Positions 5,642-12,999 of a stretch of 28,979 nucleotides of DNA are shown here, one piece after another. The notes beneath the pieces are model-generated. The model was not told the DNA's origin. It saw only the letters and a list, made by a program, of their open reading frames with translations, and ran no database searches. Source of the DNA: an uncultured Lachnospiraceae bacterium (GTDB lineage: Bacteria; Bacillota; Clostridia; Lachnospirales; Lachnospiraceae); the NCBI GenBank assembly GCA_910584725.1, contig CAJUBE010000046.1, forward strand, positions 1 to 28,979, written 5' to 3'. Position numbers and translations under genes: made by a program. The number at the start of each line of letters is the position of its first letter. The first letter of the stretch is position 1.

Positions 5642-7634
5642 TGGTACATATGGATTTGATGAAAATTTTACCAGAGGCTTAAATTTTATTGCAAGTACTG
5701 ACAATACTTGTGGAAAAAGCTCTATTTTAGAAGCTATATACTATTGTCTCGGATTTGAAGAAATTATAGGTGGTCAAACTGAGAAAGTACTGACACCTGT
5801 ATATAAAAGTAACATTAAGGATGAAGAAGAGGAATATGCAGTTTTACAATCCAGTATGTTATTGCAAATTTCTAATGGCCATGATGTTATCACAATAATG
5901 CGAAGTGCTAAAATGGAAAATAGAAAAAGTAAGTTGATTACAGTATTTTATAGTCCAATTGATAATATCTATGATAAAGATACGGATAAGGATGATATGT
6001 ATGTTCATTCGCCTAATGCTGCGCAACATGAGAAAGGATTTCATGCTTTTCTAGAAAAATTTGTGGGAATGACATTACCTGTTGTTGCGACAACTGATTC
6101 AACAGACAGAAAACTGTATTTGCAGCTTATTTTTTCTGGAATGTTTATAGAACAGAAAAGAGGATGGGCTGATTTCTTTTCAGCAATGCCATATCTTGGA
6201 ATAAAAGATTCGAAAAAGAGAATAATAGAATATCTTATTGGTTTGGAGACACTCTCCAATGAAAAGAAAAGGAATGAGTTGGGATTTGAAGAGAGAGCAA
6301 TCCGGCAGGATTGGGGAAGTGTAATTAGAGAAATTAATGCAATATGTTTTCGCGAAAATTGTCAGGTGCAAGGAATACCAACAGAACCACAAGTGATTGA
6401 AGTGGGAATTAGTAATATAACTAATATTGTTAAAAATACTGAAGGCGGAATAGTACTTGAAGAATACATGGCAAGTTTACGGGAAGAATATGACAATTTA
6501 TTTTCCACAGAACCAAAAGTAGCTGATAATTATGACCAAATTGAAGAAGAGCTAAGGCTGACGGAGGAAGCAATAGATAACTTAGAACAGCAGAGAAAAG
6601 AAGCATATCAAAAATTCATGGCAGAAAATTTAGCAATTAATAAATTAAATGCTAATCTGGAAACTATAAGAGTTGATATTAGCAATAATAAGGATGCAAA
6701 GAAGCTGCGAGATCTTGGAGCAGAAGTAGATAGTTTGGCATTAAAAGATATTTGTCCGGTATGTCATCAGAAAATACAAGACGCATTATTTCCAGAGCAG
6801 GATGCATATACATTTATGTCTATAGAAGAAAACATTAGACATTTAAATGCACAGGGGCAAGTGTTTGAGTATGCGTTAAAAAGCCATCAGGAAAATAAAA
6901 GAAAACTGGATGCCTTACTTACAGAACTTCAGGCTAAATTATCTACACTCAATAGATTAGCAAAAGCATTGAGAAATGATATATACGCAGTTGATGATGA
7001 ATATGCGGAGAGCGTTGTATATAAAAAAATAGAGATATCCAAAGAGATAGAAGATTTGGAAAAACTGCAAAGTAACTTGCAAAAGCTATTTTCTACAATG
7101 GATGCATTGTCGGATAGATGGAAAAAATATTTGGAAGACAAGGAAAAATTGCCAAAGAAAAAATTTTCGTCTGATGATGATACAAAAATAACAACGTTGA
7201 GAAATGTGTTTATTAAGAACCTTAGAAGATTTGGGTACAAAAGTTTAACAACAATGGAACAGATAGAAATATCAAAAGATACTTATTTACCTGTACGAGA
7301 AAATTTCGATATGAAATTTGATTCTTCAGCGAGTGATGGTATCCGAGCAATTTGGGCATTTACTTTGGCTTTAATGCAAACATCTATTATTCATAAAGGA
7401 AATCATCCTAATATTTTAATGTATGATGAGCCAGACCAACACAGTATTGTAATGAAAGATTTGAAGAGCTTTTTTGATACAATAATAGAGATTAATGTGG
7501 GACAGACAATCGTTGCTATTACAATTAAAGATAGTGATACCGAAGAAGCCATAGCAGCATTGAATCCAGATTCTTATAATATTATTAGAATAGGGAAGAG
7601 GGCATTTGTCAAAATGTCAGAAAAAATGGAGTAG
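5598..7634 (+). CDS. ABC-3C SMC/Rad50-like ATPase
   Basis: A 678-residue SMC-like ATPase. Walker A is TDNTCGKSS (Gly39-Lys40-Ser41) in a typical FIASTDNTCGKSSILEAI setting. Two long coiled-coil arms (about 280-375 and 405-510) flank a CPVC zinc hook (Cys386, Cys389). The signature segment is SASDGIRAIWAF (around Ser579) and Walker B is ILMYDEPD (Asp610, Glu611). All catalytic elements are present. The size is smaller than Rad50 and fits the ABC-3C ATPase class with short arms. Start ATG has GGAGG seven bases upstream and lies inside the end of the middle-component gene. In known SMC-like conflict systems the ATPase senses aberrant DNA and licenses the effector; this role is inferred for the present operon. 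Confidence 0.88.
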   Translation: MLEIQRLKVTIITDNGTYGFDENFTRGLNFIASTDNTCGKSSILEAIYYCLGFEEIIGGQTEKVLTPVYKSNIKDEEEEYAVLQSSMLLQISNGHDVITIMRSAKMENRKSKLITVFYSPIDNIYDKDTDKDDMYVHSPNAAQHEKGFHAFLEKFVGMTLPVVATTDSTDRKLYLQLIFSGMFIEQKRGWADFFSAMPYLGIKDSKKRIIEYLIGLETLSNEKKRNELGFEERAIRQDWGSVIREINAICFRENCQVQGIPTEPQVIEVGISNITNIVKNTEGGIVLEEYMASLREEYDNLFSTEPKVADNYDQIEEELRLTEEAIDNLEQQRKEAYQKFMAENLAINKLNANLETIRVDISNNKDAKKLRDLGAEVDSLALKDICPVCHQKIQDALFPEQDAYTFMSIEENIRHLNAQGQVFEYALKSHQENKRKLDALLTELQAKLSTLNRLAKALRNDIYAVDDEYAESVVYKKIEISKEIEDLEKLQSNLQKLFSTMDALSDRWKKYLEDKEKLPKKKFSSDDDTKITTLRNVFIKNLRRFGYKSLTTMEQIEISKDTYLPVRENFDMKFDSSASDGIRAIWAFTLALMQTSIIHKGNHPNILMYDEPDQHSIVMKDLKSFFDTIIEINVGQTIVAITIKDSDTEEAIAALNPDSYNIIRIGKRAFVKMSEKME

Positions 7635-7647
7635 AATGAGCAAAGGA

Positions 7648-7684
7648 AAACCTCTAAGTCAAATAGGACTTGGGGGCTTTCTTC
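7648..7684 (+). terminator. Probable terminator of the ABC-3C operon
   Basis: A hairpin forms between AAACCTCTAAGTC (7648-7660) and GACTTGGGGGCTTT (7667-7680), with five perfect loop-proximal pairs and then G-U-containing pairs. CTTTCTTCT follows. It begins 13 bases after the ATPase stop. The T run is broken, so efficiency is uncertain. Confidence 0.5.
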
Positions 7685-7837
7685 TGCCCATTTCATTTTC
7701 GGAAAACCTACCCGGAAACAGCAAACTATGGTAAAATTGCAGTTAGCGGCAAGCACCATAGCAAAGAGCAGATTACAAATCAGATCGAAGCCAGTCAAAG
7801 ACTTGCCTATCAACACAATTTTTATCTTTTCTATGAT

Positions 7838-7878
7838 AGGTGCATCAAGGTGCAGGTGCATCAAGGTGCAGGTGCATC
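7838..7878. repeat. 16-base tandem repeat, about 2.5 copies
   Basis: The unit AGGTGCATCAAGGTGC is perfectly repeated at 7838-7853 and 7854-7869, with a partial third copy (AGGTGCATC) at 7870-7878. It sits immediately before a terminator and within possible coding debris. Slippage duplication is the simplest explanation. Confidence 0.85.
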
Positions 7879-7885
7879 TTTATCG

Positions 7886-7919
7886 CACACTCGTGGAATA
7901 TAGAGGGAGTGTGTTTTTT
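7886..7919 (+). terminator. Intrinsic terminator at the island's right side
   Basis: CACACTC (7886-7892) pairs perfectly with GAGTGTG (7907-7913) around a 14-base loop, directly followed by six T (7914-7919). It lies far from any intact gene, so it probably belonged to a gene that has been lost or decayed. Confidence 0.7.
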
Positions 7920-7983
7920 GAGTAATTGAAAACCGGACGGTACAAAGAATAAAGAGTGTTTATGAAAAAATGAAATTGATCCT

Positions 7984-8070
7984 ATGTATGGGCGTAAAGA
8001 TAAGGCAGGATGGAACCGCTTTGTGGGGATACCGGCTAAGAAGATTACAAAGCTAAATTTGGAGGAGTAA
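7984..8070 (+). pseudogene. Short frame coupled to the carboxypeptidase-like gene; likely C-terminal remnant
   Basis: An open frame preceded in frame by more readable codons (from about 7966) ends in a TAA that overlaps the next ATG (TAATG). The 28 residues from ATG 7984 include GRKDKAGWNRFVGIPAKKIT and end in NLEE. It reads like the tail of a larger protein, with no ribosome site of its own. The last codons contain GGAGGAG, which is the ribosome site of the next gene. I cannot name the parent family. Confidence 0.3.
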
Positions 8071-9248
8071 TGACAGAACCATATTTCGAAGAGAGTCAGA
8101 AAGACTTGACTTTAGAAGAAGACAAAGAAGAACGGGAATACCGCCTCCGCTATGAGAGAAGGCAGCGTATGAGGCATGAGAGACAGCGTCGCATGAGGCG
8201 GCGGCAGATGCTGCAGCGGGTTGTGTTTCTTGTCATAGTCGGCGTGATCACGGTTTTGATCGCCGCGACCATAAAGCATGGGAAAAAGGCGGATGAAGAG
8301 GGCGCGCAGGACCAGGCGGTGGAACAGCCGGACAGGCTGGAAATAGAAAAAATCAAGGAAAGCATAATCGAAGAGGAACCGGGGGAAGCTGAGACAGGGG
8401 AAACGGAAGAGGAAGAGGAACTTCCCGTCTGCCGCTTTGAGGAGACGGAGGATACAGTGCCCATCGCCACGGAGGAGGTTATCAGTCCGCACGCCATTCT
8501 GGTGGACGAGAGCACGGATCGGATCATTGCGTCAAAGGGAGCCAGAGAAAGAATCATGCCGGCCTCCATGACGAAGGTTTTGACGATACTGGTGGCGGCG
8601 GAACACATCCCGGAGGAGAAGCTTGACGATACCTTTGAGATGACGCTGGAGATTACGGATTATGCCTATGTGAACGACTGCAGCTCGGTGGGTTTTCTGG
8701 ACGGGGAAAAAGTGCCGGTCCGGGATCTGTTTTACGGGACGGCGATGCACTCTGGCGGTGACGCCGCGCTGGGGCTTGCCGTCTATGTGGCGGGCTCCCA
8801 GGAGGATTTTGTGGAGTTGATGGACGAGAAGCTGAATGAACTCGGCATAGCGGGCAGCACGCATTTTACCAACTGTGTCGGGATTTATGATGAGAATCAT
8901 TACAGCACGGTCTACGATATGGCAGTCATCATGAAGGCGGCGCTGCAAAACGACCTTTGCAGGGAAGTGATGTCGAAGCACATTTACACCACAAAGCCTA
9001 CGGCGGAGCACCCGGATGGCATTGAAATTTCCAACTGGTTTCTGCGCAAGATCGAGGACAAGGATACGGGCGGCGAGGTGCTCTGCGCCAAGACGGGATA
9101 TATTGTCCAGTCCAAAAACTGCGCCGTAAGCTATGAGATGTCCGCGGGCAAAACGCCGTATATCTGTGTGACGGCGGGCTCCACAAGCAACTGGCGGTGC
9201 ATTTACGACCATGTGGAGATTTATAACAGATATATGCCATCGGCATAA
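8070..9248 (+). CDS. Membrane-anchored D-alanyl-D-alanine carboxypeptidase-like protein (peptidase S11)
   Basis: A 392-residue S11-type penicillin-binding protein. An acidic start and an Arg-rich cytoplasmic stretch (about 23-50) precede one membrane segment (about 51-68), then an acidic linker rich in E. The peptidase domain starts near HAILVDESTDRIIASKG. The catalytic SMTK tetrad is at Ser166-Lys169 and the KTG triad at 341-343 (CAKTGY). The second motif, usually S-x-N, reads SGGD (Ser228-Asp231), so the Asn position is altered. Relatives trim the terminal D-Ala from peptidoglycan stem peptides outside the membrane. The long N-terminal extension with a signal anchor, rather than a cleaved signal plus C-terminal amphipathic anchor, is unusual for DacA. 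GGAGG (8061-8065) supports the start. Confidence 0.85.
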   Translation: MTEPYFEESQKDLTLEEDKEEREYRLRYERRQRMRHERQRRMRRRQMLQRVVFLVIVGVITVLIAATIKHGKKADEEGAQDQAVEQPDRLEIEKIKESIIEEEPGEAETGETEEEEELPVCRFEETEDTVPIATEEVISPHAILVDESTDRIIASKGARERIMPASMTKVLTILVAAEHIPEEKLDDTFEMTLEITDYAYVNDCSSVGFLDGEKVPVRDLFYGTAMHSGGDAALGLAVYVAGSQEDFVELMDEKLNELGIAGSTHFTNCVGIYDENHYSTVYDMAVIMKAALQNDLCREVMSKHIYTTKPTAEHPDGIEISNWFLRKIEDKDTGGEVLCAKTGYIVQSKNCAVSYEMSAGKTPYICVTAGSTSNWRCIYDHVEIYNRYMPSA

Positions 9249-9299
9249 AACAGGAATGTCTGTCTGACGGCAGTGCACGGGAAGAAAGAGGCACATTCT

Positions 9300-10292
9300 A
9301 TGTTAAAAATGATTAAGATTGCCGTCGGAAGTGCGGCGGCTATTTTACTCGCCGATCTGCTGGGGCTGAATTACAGCACGTCGGCGGGTATCATAACGCT
9401 TCTGACGATACAGGATACCAGCCGGGAAACGATCACTATTTCTGCGAAGAGAATCTGCGCCTTTCTGGTGGCGACGGTTCTTTCTTATATGGTTTTTCAT
9501 CTTTTGGGATATCATGTATTTTCTTACGGTATTTTTTTGTTCCTTTTTATTGCCGTCTGTGGGCCTCTCCGTCTCGGGAACGCCGTTTCCACCAATGCGG
9601 TACTTGCCACGCATTATCTGTTGGAACAGAAGATGGCGCCTTTGCAGATCGGCAATGAGGCGCTGCTTCTGCTGATCGGAGCGGGTATCGGTACGCTTTT
9701 GAATCTGTATATGCCGGGAAAGGAAAAAGAAATCCGTCTTATGCAGCAGCGGCTGGAGGAGGATCTGCGGACAGTGATCTTGCGGATGTCAGAATACATC
9801 GGAAAAGAGGACAGGTCGGATTATACGGGAAGTTGTTTTGACAAACTGCAGGCGGATATCGATGCCGGAAAAAAGCAGGCTTTTGCCTATATGAATAACA
9901 CGTTCTTTCAGGAATCGAAGTATTTCATAGATTACATGAATATGCGGGAGCAGCAGACGGTTGTCCTACGGGATATTTATAAGAAGATTGTGAGTATGCG
10001 CACCGTCCTGCCGCAGACGGAGCAGGTGGCGGAGCTGCTTCGGGAAACAGCCGTCACGTTCGGGGAATCCAACAATGCAAGGGACCTGCTTGCGAGCAGG
10101 GAGGAGGCGCTTAGGCAGATGAAGGATTCCGAACTGCCGGCCACAAGGCAGGAGTTTGAGGATCGGGCGGTGCTTTACGGTATTATGACAGACCTGGAAT
10201 ACTTTTTGCAGTTGAAGAAAGAGTTTGCCGACTCGCTGACAAAGGAGCAGATTCTGATATACTGGGGCGGCGGAGAAAGCGGTGAGCGGTAA
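9300..10292 (+). CDS. Aromatic acid exporter family (FUSC-like) membrane protein
   Basis: A 330-residue membrane protein of the ArAE_1/DUF939 type. The first 140 residues hold about four to five hydrophobic segments, beginning MLKMIKIAVGSAAAILLADLL. A conserved loop, GIITLLTIQDTSRETI, is followed by GPLRLGNAVSTNAVLATHY and a last segment GNEALLLLIGAGIGTLLNLY. The rest is a helical cytoplasmic domain (about 145-330). Relatives are proposed to export aromatic or other small acids; the substrate is unknown here. I use ATG 9300, with AAGAGG about eight bases ahead, rather than the GTG at 9273. It follows the carboxypeptidase-like gene by 51 bases and could share its transcript. No terminator is seen between them. 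Confidence 0.75.
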   Translation: MLKMIKIAVGSAAAILLADLLGLNYSTSAGIITLLTIQDTSRETITISAKRICAFLVATVLSYMVFHLLGYHVFSYGIFLFLFIAVCGPLRLGNAVSTNAVLATHYLLEQKMAPLQIGNEALLLLIGAGIGTLLNLYMPGKEKEIRLMQQRLEEDLRTVILRMSEYIGKEDRSDYTGSCFDKLQADIDAGKKQAFAYMNNTFFQESKYFIDYMNMREQQTVVLRDIYKKIVSMRTVLPQTEQVAELLRETAVTFGESNNARDLLASREEALRQMKDSELPATRQEFEDRAVLYGIMTDLEYFLQLKKEFADSLTKEQILIYWGGGESGER

Positions 10293-10639
10293 AATCTGTA
10301 TGCGGCATAAGAGCGAGTGATAAAAGACACAATGTAACAGGGAAATTTTTAGTTGACATACCTTTGTACAAAGTGTATAATTTTCACATAGCGTACACGA
10401 GTACGCAAAAGAAAATTGCACATAGAAAAAAGACGGATCGTTATATTTTGCAGTTAAAAAACGAAAATGATACCTGTGTTACGGGAGGAACACAAAAAAA
10501 TACCCCAACCGCTATAGTCCCCGCGAAAGAACTGATAGACCGTTAGGATATTTTTTACATTCGTTATTTTAAAACATTTCTGCATAAATGTAAAGTGTCT
10601 GTCAAAAAGCGGCAAGCAGCCACAGACAGGAGGTTTATG
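10293..10639 (+). other. Promoter region and long leader of the arabinoside operon
   Basis: This stretch contains the promoter and two palindromes (listed separately), then a leader of about 250 bases. At 10476-10493, GTGTT and AACAC can pair around a GGGAGG-containing loop, followed by seven A. At 10596-10602 and 10622-10628, TGTCTGT and ACAGACA pair perfectly and end directly against the AGGAGG of the binding-protein gene. I see no convincing gene here. Confidence 0.6.
10353..10406 (+). promoter_or_regulatory. Consensus promoter with two operator-like palindromes
   Basis: TTGACA (10353-10358), a 17-base spacer and TATAAT (10376-10381) are a perfect vegetative promoter. Inside the spacer is the 12-base palindrome CTTTGTACAAAG (10362-10373). 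Just after the -10, GCGTAC-ACGA-GTACGC (10391-10406) is a palindrome with a central CG, a feature of LacI-family operators, placed over the likely start of transcription. The LacI-type gene at 15581 is the natural candidate repressor; this link is inferred. Confidence 0.75.
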
Positions 10640-11986
10640 ATGAGAAAGAAATGGATAAGCGCACTTTTGAGTGCGGTGATGTGCGTATCGGTATTGACAG
10701 GATGCGGCGGAAACGGAGCGGAAGGCCAGACACCGGCCGGTGATACGGCGGATACAAAACAGGAGCAGCAGGCGGCAGATGAGCAGGCGGATGGCCAGGC
10801 TGCAGCGGATACGGCGTCCGGCGAGAAGATCACCTTACAGTTCTGGAACGTGTTTACCGGGTCCGACGGGGATATCCTGCGGGAGATCGTAGATAACTAC
10901 AATAAGACGAATACGGACAACATTGAGATTCAGATGGATATTATGCCGAACGACCAGCTTCAGCAAAAGCTTCCGGCGGCTATTGCCACAGGGACGGCGC
11001 CCGATTTTGTGCTGTTTGGCGTAGAGAACATTGCGCCCTATGTGAGCAACGACTCGCTGGAGGATATCAGTGATTTCTGGGATGTGACGGGCGTTGACAA
11101 GAGCAATATTCTGGAGAACGTGCTGGAGCTTTCCCATGTGGACGGTAAGCTGTATGGAACACCGATGCAGTATAATGTGAGCTATTTATATTGGAATAAG
11201 GATTTGTTCAAGGAAGCGGGATTGGATCCGGAGAAGGCGCCTGCCACAATGGAAGAACTGGCAGAGTACGCGGTGAAGCTGACAAACCCGGAGAAGAACC
11301 AGTATGGACTCGCGCTGCCCACCAGTGTTACATACATGCAGTTTTTGTGGGCGAACGGCGGCGACGCGGATGACCCGTCCACCAATACCAATCTTCTGAA
11401 CTCGGAACAAAACGTAAAGACACTGGAATGGCTGCAGGATCTGACGGTAAACAAAAAAGTTTCTCCGGGCAGCATCACAGGCCCGGAGGCGGATACGATG
11501 CTGCAGGCTGGGCAGATCGGTATGTACATGAGCGGCCCGTGGCAGATCAACGGACTGCGCGAACAGGGTATTAACTTTGGCATTGCGCCTTGCGTGGCAG
11601 GCAGCGCGGGCGCCTTTTCACCGGCAGGCGGGTGCAGCTATGTGATTCCCAAGGGCACGGAGGAGAGCCATAAGCTGGCGGCGTATAAGTTCATGCAATA
11701 CTGGCTGACGGATGATGTTCTGAAAGAATGGTCACAGAGAAACGGATTTCCGGTATGGTCCAAAACGTTGATGGAGGATCCGGAAATACAGGGTGACGAA
11801 GTGTTGAGCGCCATCTCCAAGGCAACAGAAATCGGCCGCTCCTATAATCTGGGTTACTCTCTGGCAAGTCAGATTGACAACGATGTGATGATACCGATGT
11901 TTGAGAAAGTTATGACTGGTGCGGCGACGCCGGAGGATGCGCTGAAAGAGGCGTCCGAGGCAATGGACAGGGTGCTTGCACAGTAA
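10640..11986 (+). CDS. Sugar ABC transporter substrate-binding lipoprotein
   Basis: A 448-residue extracellular solute-binding protein of family 1. A lipoprotein signal (MRKKWISALL...) ends in the lipobox LTGC (Cys22), followed by a Gly/Ala/Gln-rich tether to about residue 65. The binding domain starts with KITLQFWNVFTGSDGDILREI, typical of oligosaccharide-binding proteins, and contains GTPMQYNVSYLYWNKDLFKEAG and a late GGCSYVIPKGTEE segment. It would capture a plant-derived sugar outside the membrane and hand it to the two permeases downstream. The tandem ATGs at 10637 and 10640 both follow AGGAGG (10628-10633); spacing favours the second. The arabinofuranosidase in the same cluster suggests arabinose-containing oligosaccharides as substrate, which is inference. 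Confidence 0.92.
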   Translation: MRKKWISALLSAVMCVSVLTGCGGNGAEGQTPAGDTADTKQEQQAADEQADGQAAADTASGEKITLQFWNVFTGSDGDILREIVDNYNKTNTDNIEIQMDIMPNDQLQQKLPAAIATGTAPDFVLFGVENIAPYVSNDSLEDISDFWDVTGVDKSNILENVLELSHVDGKLYGTPMQYNVSYLYWNKDLFKEAGLDPEKAPATMEELAEYAVKLTNPEKNQYGLALPTSVTYMQFLWANGGDADDPSTNTNLLNSEQNVKTLEWLQDLTVNKKVSPGSITGPEADTMLQAGQIGMYMSGPWQINGLREQGINFGIAPCVAGSAGAFSPAGGCSYVIPKGTEESHKLAAYKFMQYWLTDDVLKEWSQRNGFPVWSKTLMEDPEIQGDEVLSAISKATEIGRSYNLGYSLASQIDNDVMIPMFEKVMTGAATPEDALKEASEAMDRVLAQ

Positions 11987-12009
11987 TCAGGAGCAGGAAA
12001 AGCAACCGA

Positions 12010-12040
12010 AGAACCGTCGTTTTCGGCGGTTCTTTTCTAT
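12010..12040 (+). terminator. Attenuating terminator between binding protein and permeases
   Basis: AGAACCGTCG (12010-12019) pairs with CGGCGGTTCT (12024-12033) with one G-U and a TTTT loop, then TTTCTAT. It lies 24 bases after the binding-protein stop. Partial termination here would make more binding protein than permease, a common arrangement in such operons. Confidence 0.7.
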
Positions 12041-12042
12041 AA

Positions 12043-12070
12043 CAGAGCAGTTCGTGGATAAACTGCTCTG
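12043..12070 (+). repeat. Perfect hairpin before the first permease gene
   Basis: CAGAGCAGTT (12043-12052) and AACTGCTCTG (12061-12070) form a perfect 10-pair stem with an 8-base loop, ending five bases before the GGAGG of the permease gene. It has no T run. It may stabilise the processed 3' message or influence translation. Confidence 0.75.
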
Positions 12071-12084
12071 ACATGGAGGTAACA

Positions 12085-12999
12085 ATGAACGGAAGTAAGA
12101 CGAAAAAGAGAAAGTATGCGGCGCAGAATCAGAAGAGCGCGTATCTTTTTATACTGCCATCCATGATCATTCTATCGGTATTTGTGTTTATCCCGCTGAT
12201 TGCCTCCTTTGTGATCAGCCTTACCGATATGAATATTTTTATGAAGGATGTCGGCTTTGTGGGGATCGCAAATTTTACCCGGTTGTTTTCGGACGGCAGG
12301 GTGTCGAACGCCACGTTTAACAGCCTGTGTTTCACATTGCTCGAGGTACCGCTGCAGGTGGGCCTTGCCCTGCTTTTGACGGTGTGTCTTGCGAAGAACA
12401 ACAGATACTGCAAGATGCTCCGCTCCATCTACTATCTGCCCTTTGTATGTTCTATGACGGCAATCGGCATTGTGTGGTCTATGCTGCTTGACCCGAATAT
12501 GGGGCTGGCCGCCTACTGGCTGAAACAGGCAGGGTTTCAGACGGTGGCATTTTTAAAGGACCCGGATCTTGCCATGCCGACGGTGATTGTCGTGACAGCA
12601 TGGAAGGGGTTTGGTTACACATTGACACTTCTTGCTGCTGCGGTATTAAACATTCCTCAATCGCTTTACGAGGCGGCGCAGATGGATGGCGCAGGGAGTT
12701 TCCAGAAGTTTATTCATATTACCATACCGGGTATCTGGCCAACCATCAGTTTCTGCATTGTCACAACAACAATAAGCGCCATGCAGATGTTTGACCAGGC
12801 CTATGTGATGACGCAGGGCGGGCCGCTCAACAGGACAGAGACAGTGGTACAGTATATTTACGACAGGGGATTTCAGACGGCTCCCTATGATCTCGGATAT
12901 GCGTCGGCTATCTCCGTGTACCTGTTCGTGATCGTGGCGGTCATGACTTTTGTATTGCGCAGATTTGTGCTGAAAGGAGGGGAGGAAGCGGATGCATAA
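12085..12999 (+). CDS. Sugar ABC transporter permease, MalF/UgpA-like
   Basis: A 304-residue inner-membrane permease with about six membrane segments. A basic N-terminus (KTKKRKYAAQNQKSAYLF) precedes the first segment. The EAA loop that contacts the ATPase reads LYEAAQMDGAGSFQKFIHITIPGIWP, a good match to the EAA---G---------I-LP consensus. ATG 12085 has GGAGG (12075-12079) five bases upstream; an in-frame ATG at 12073 lies before that site and is not favoured. It overlaps the next permease gene by eight bases. No ATPase gene is in the cluster, so a shared MsmK/MalK-type ATPase encoded elsewhere is expected, as in many Firmicutes sugar systems. Confidence 0.93.
   Translation: MNGSKTKKRKYAAQNQKSAYLFILPSMIILSVFVFIPLIASFVISLTDMNIFMKDVGFVGIANFTRLFSDGRVSNATFNSLCFTLLEVPLQVGLALLLTVCLAKNNRYCKMLRSIYYLPFVCSMTAIGIVWSMLLDPNMGLAAYWLKQAGFQTVAFLKDPDLAMPTVIVVTAWKGFGYTLTLLAAAVLNIPQSLYEAAQMDGAGSFQKFIHITIPGIWPTISFCIVTTTISAMQMFDQAYVMTQGGPLNRTETVVQYIYDRGFQTAPYDLGYASAISVYLFVIVAVMTFVLRRFVLKGGEEADA

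Larger units (their letters stand above)
7635..8069. other. Intergenic region closing the island; decayed coding remnants
   Basis: This stretch of about 435 bases holds two hairpin terminators, a 16-base tandem repeat and no complete gene. One frame (about 7705-7850) reads protein-like (GKIAVSGKHHSKEQITNQI, then ASQRLAYQHNFYLF) but has no start, ribosome site or recognisable family. A second short frame (7984-8070) is listed separately. Together they look like debris at the right edge of an inserted segment. Confidence 0.4.

Noticed and set aside
7670..7903. Possible gene in the region after the ABC-3C operon
   Set aside because: Part of the frame looks protein-like, but the start falls inside the terminator hairpin, the end runs through a tandem repeat and I recognise no family; recorded only as possible debris.
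8532..9296. Long open frame on the minus strand opposite the carboxypeptidase-like gene
   Set aside because: It is fully antisense to a gene with intact catalytic motifs, is His/Arg-rich as expected of a GC-rich shadow frame, and has no recognisable domain.
10364..10546. 60-codon frame in the leader of the arabinoside operon
   Set aside because: Its start codon lies inside the promoter spacer, so it cannot be translated from that promoter; no ribosome site.
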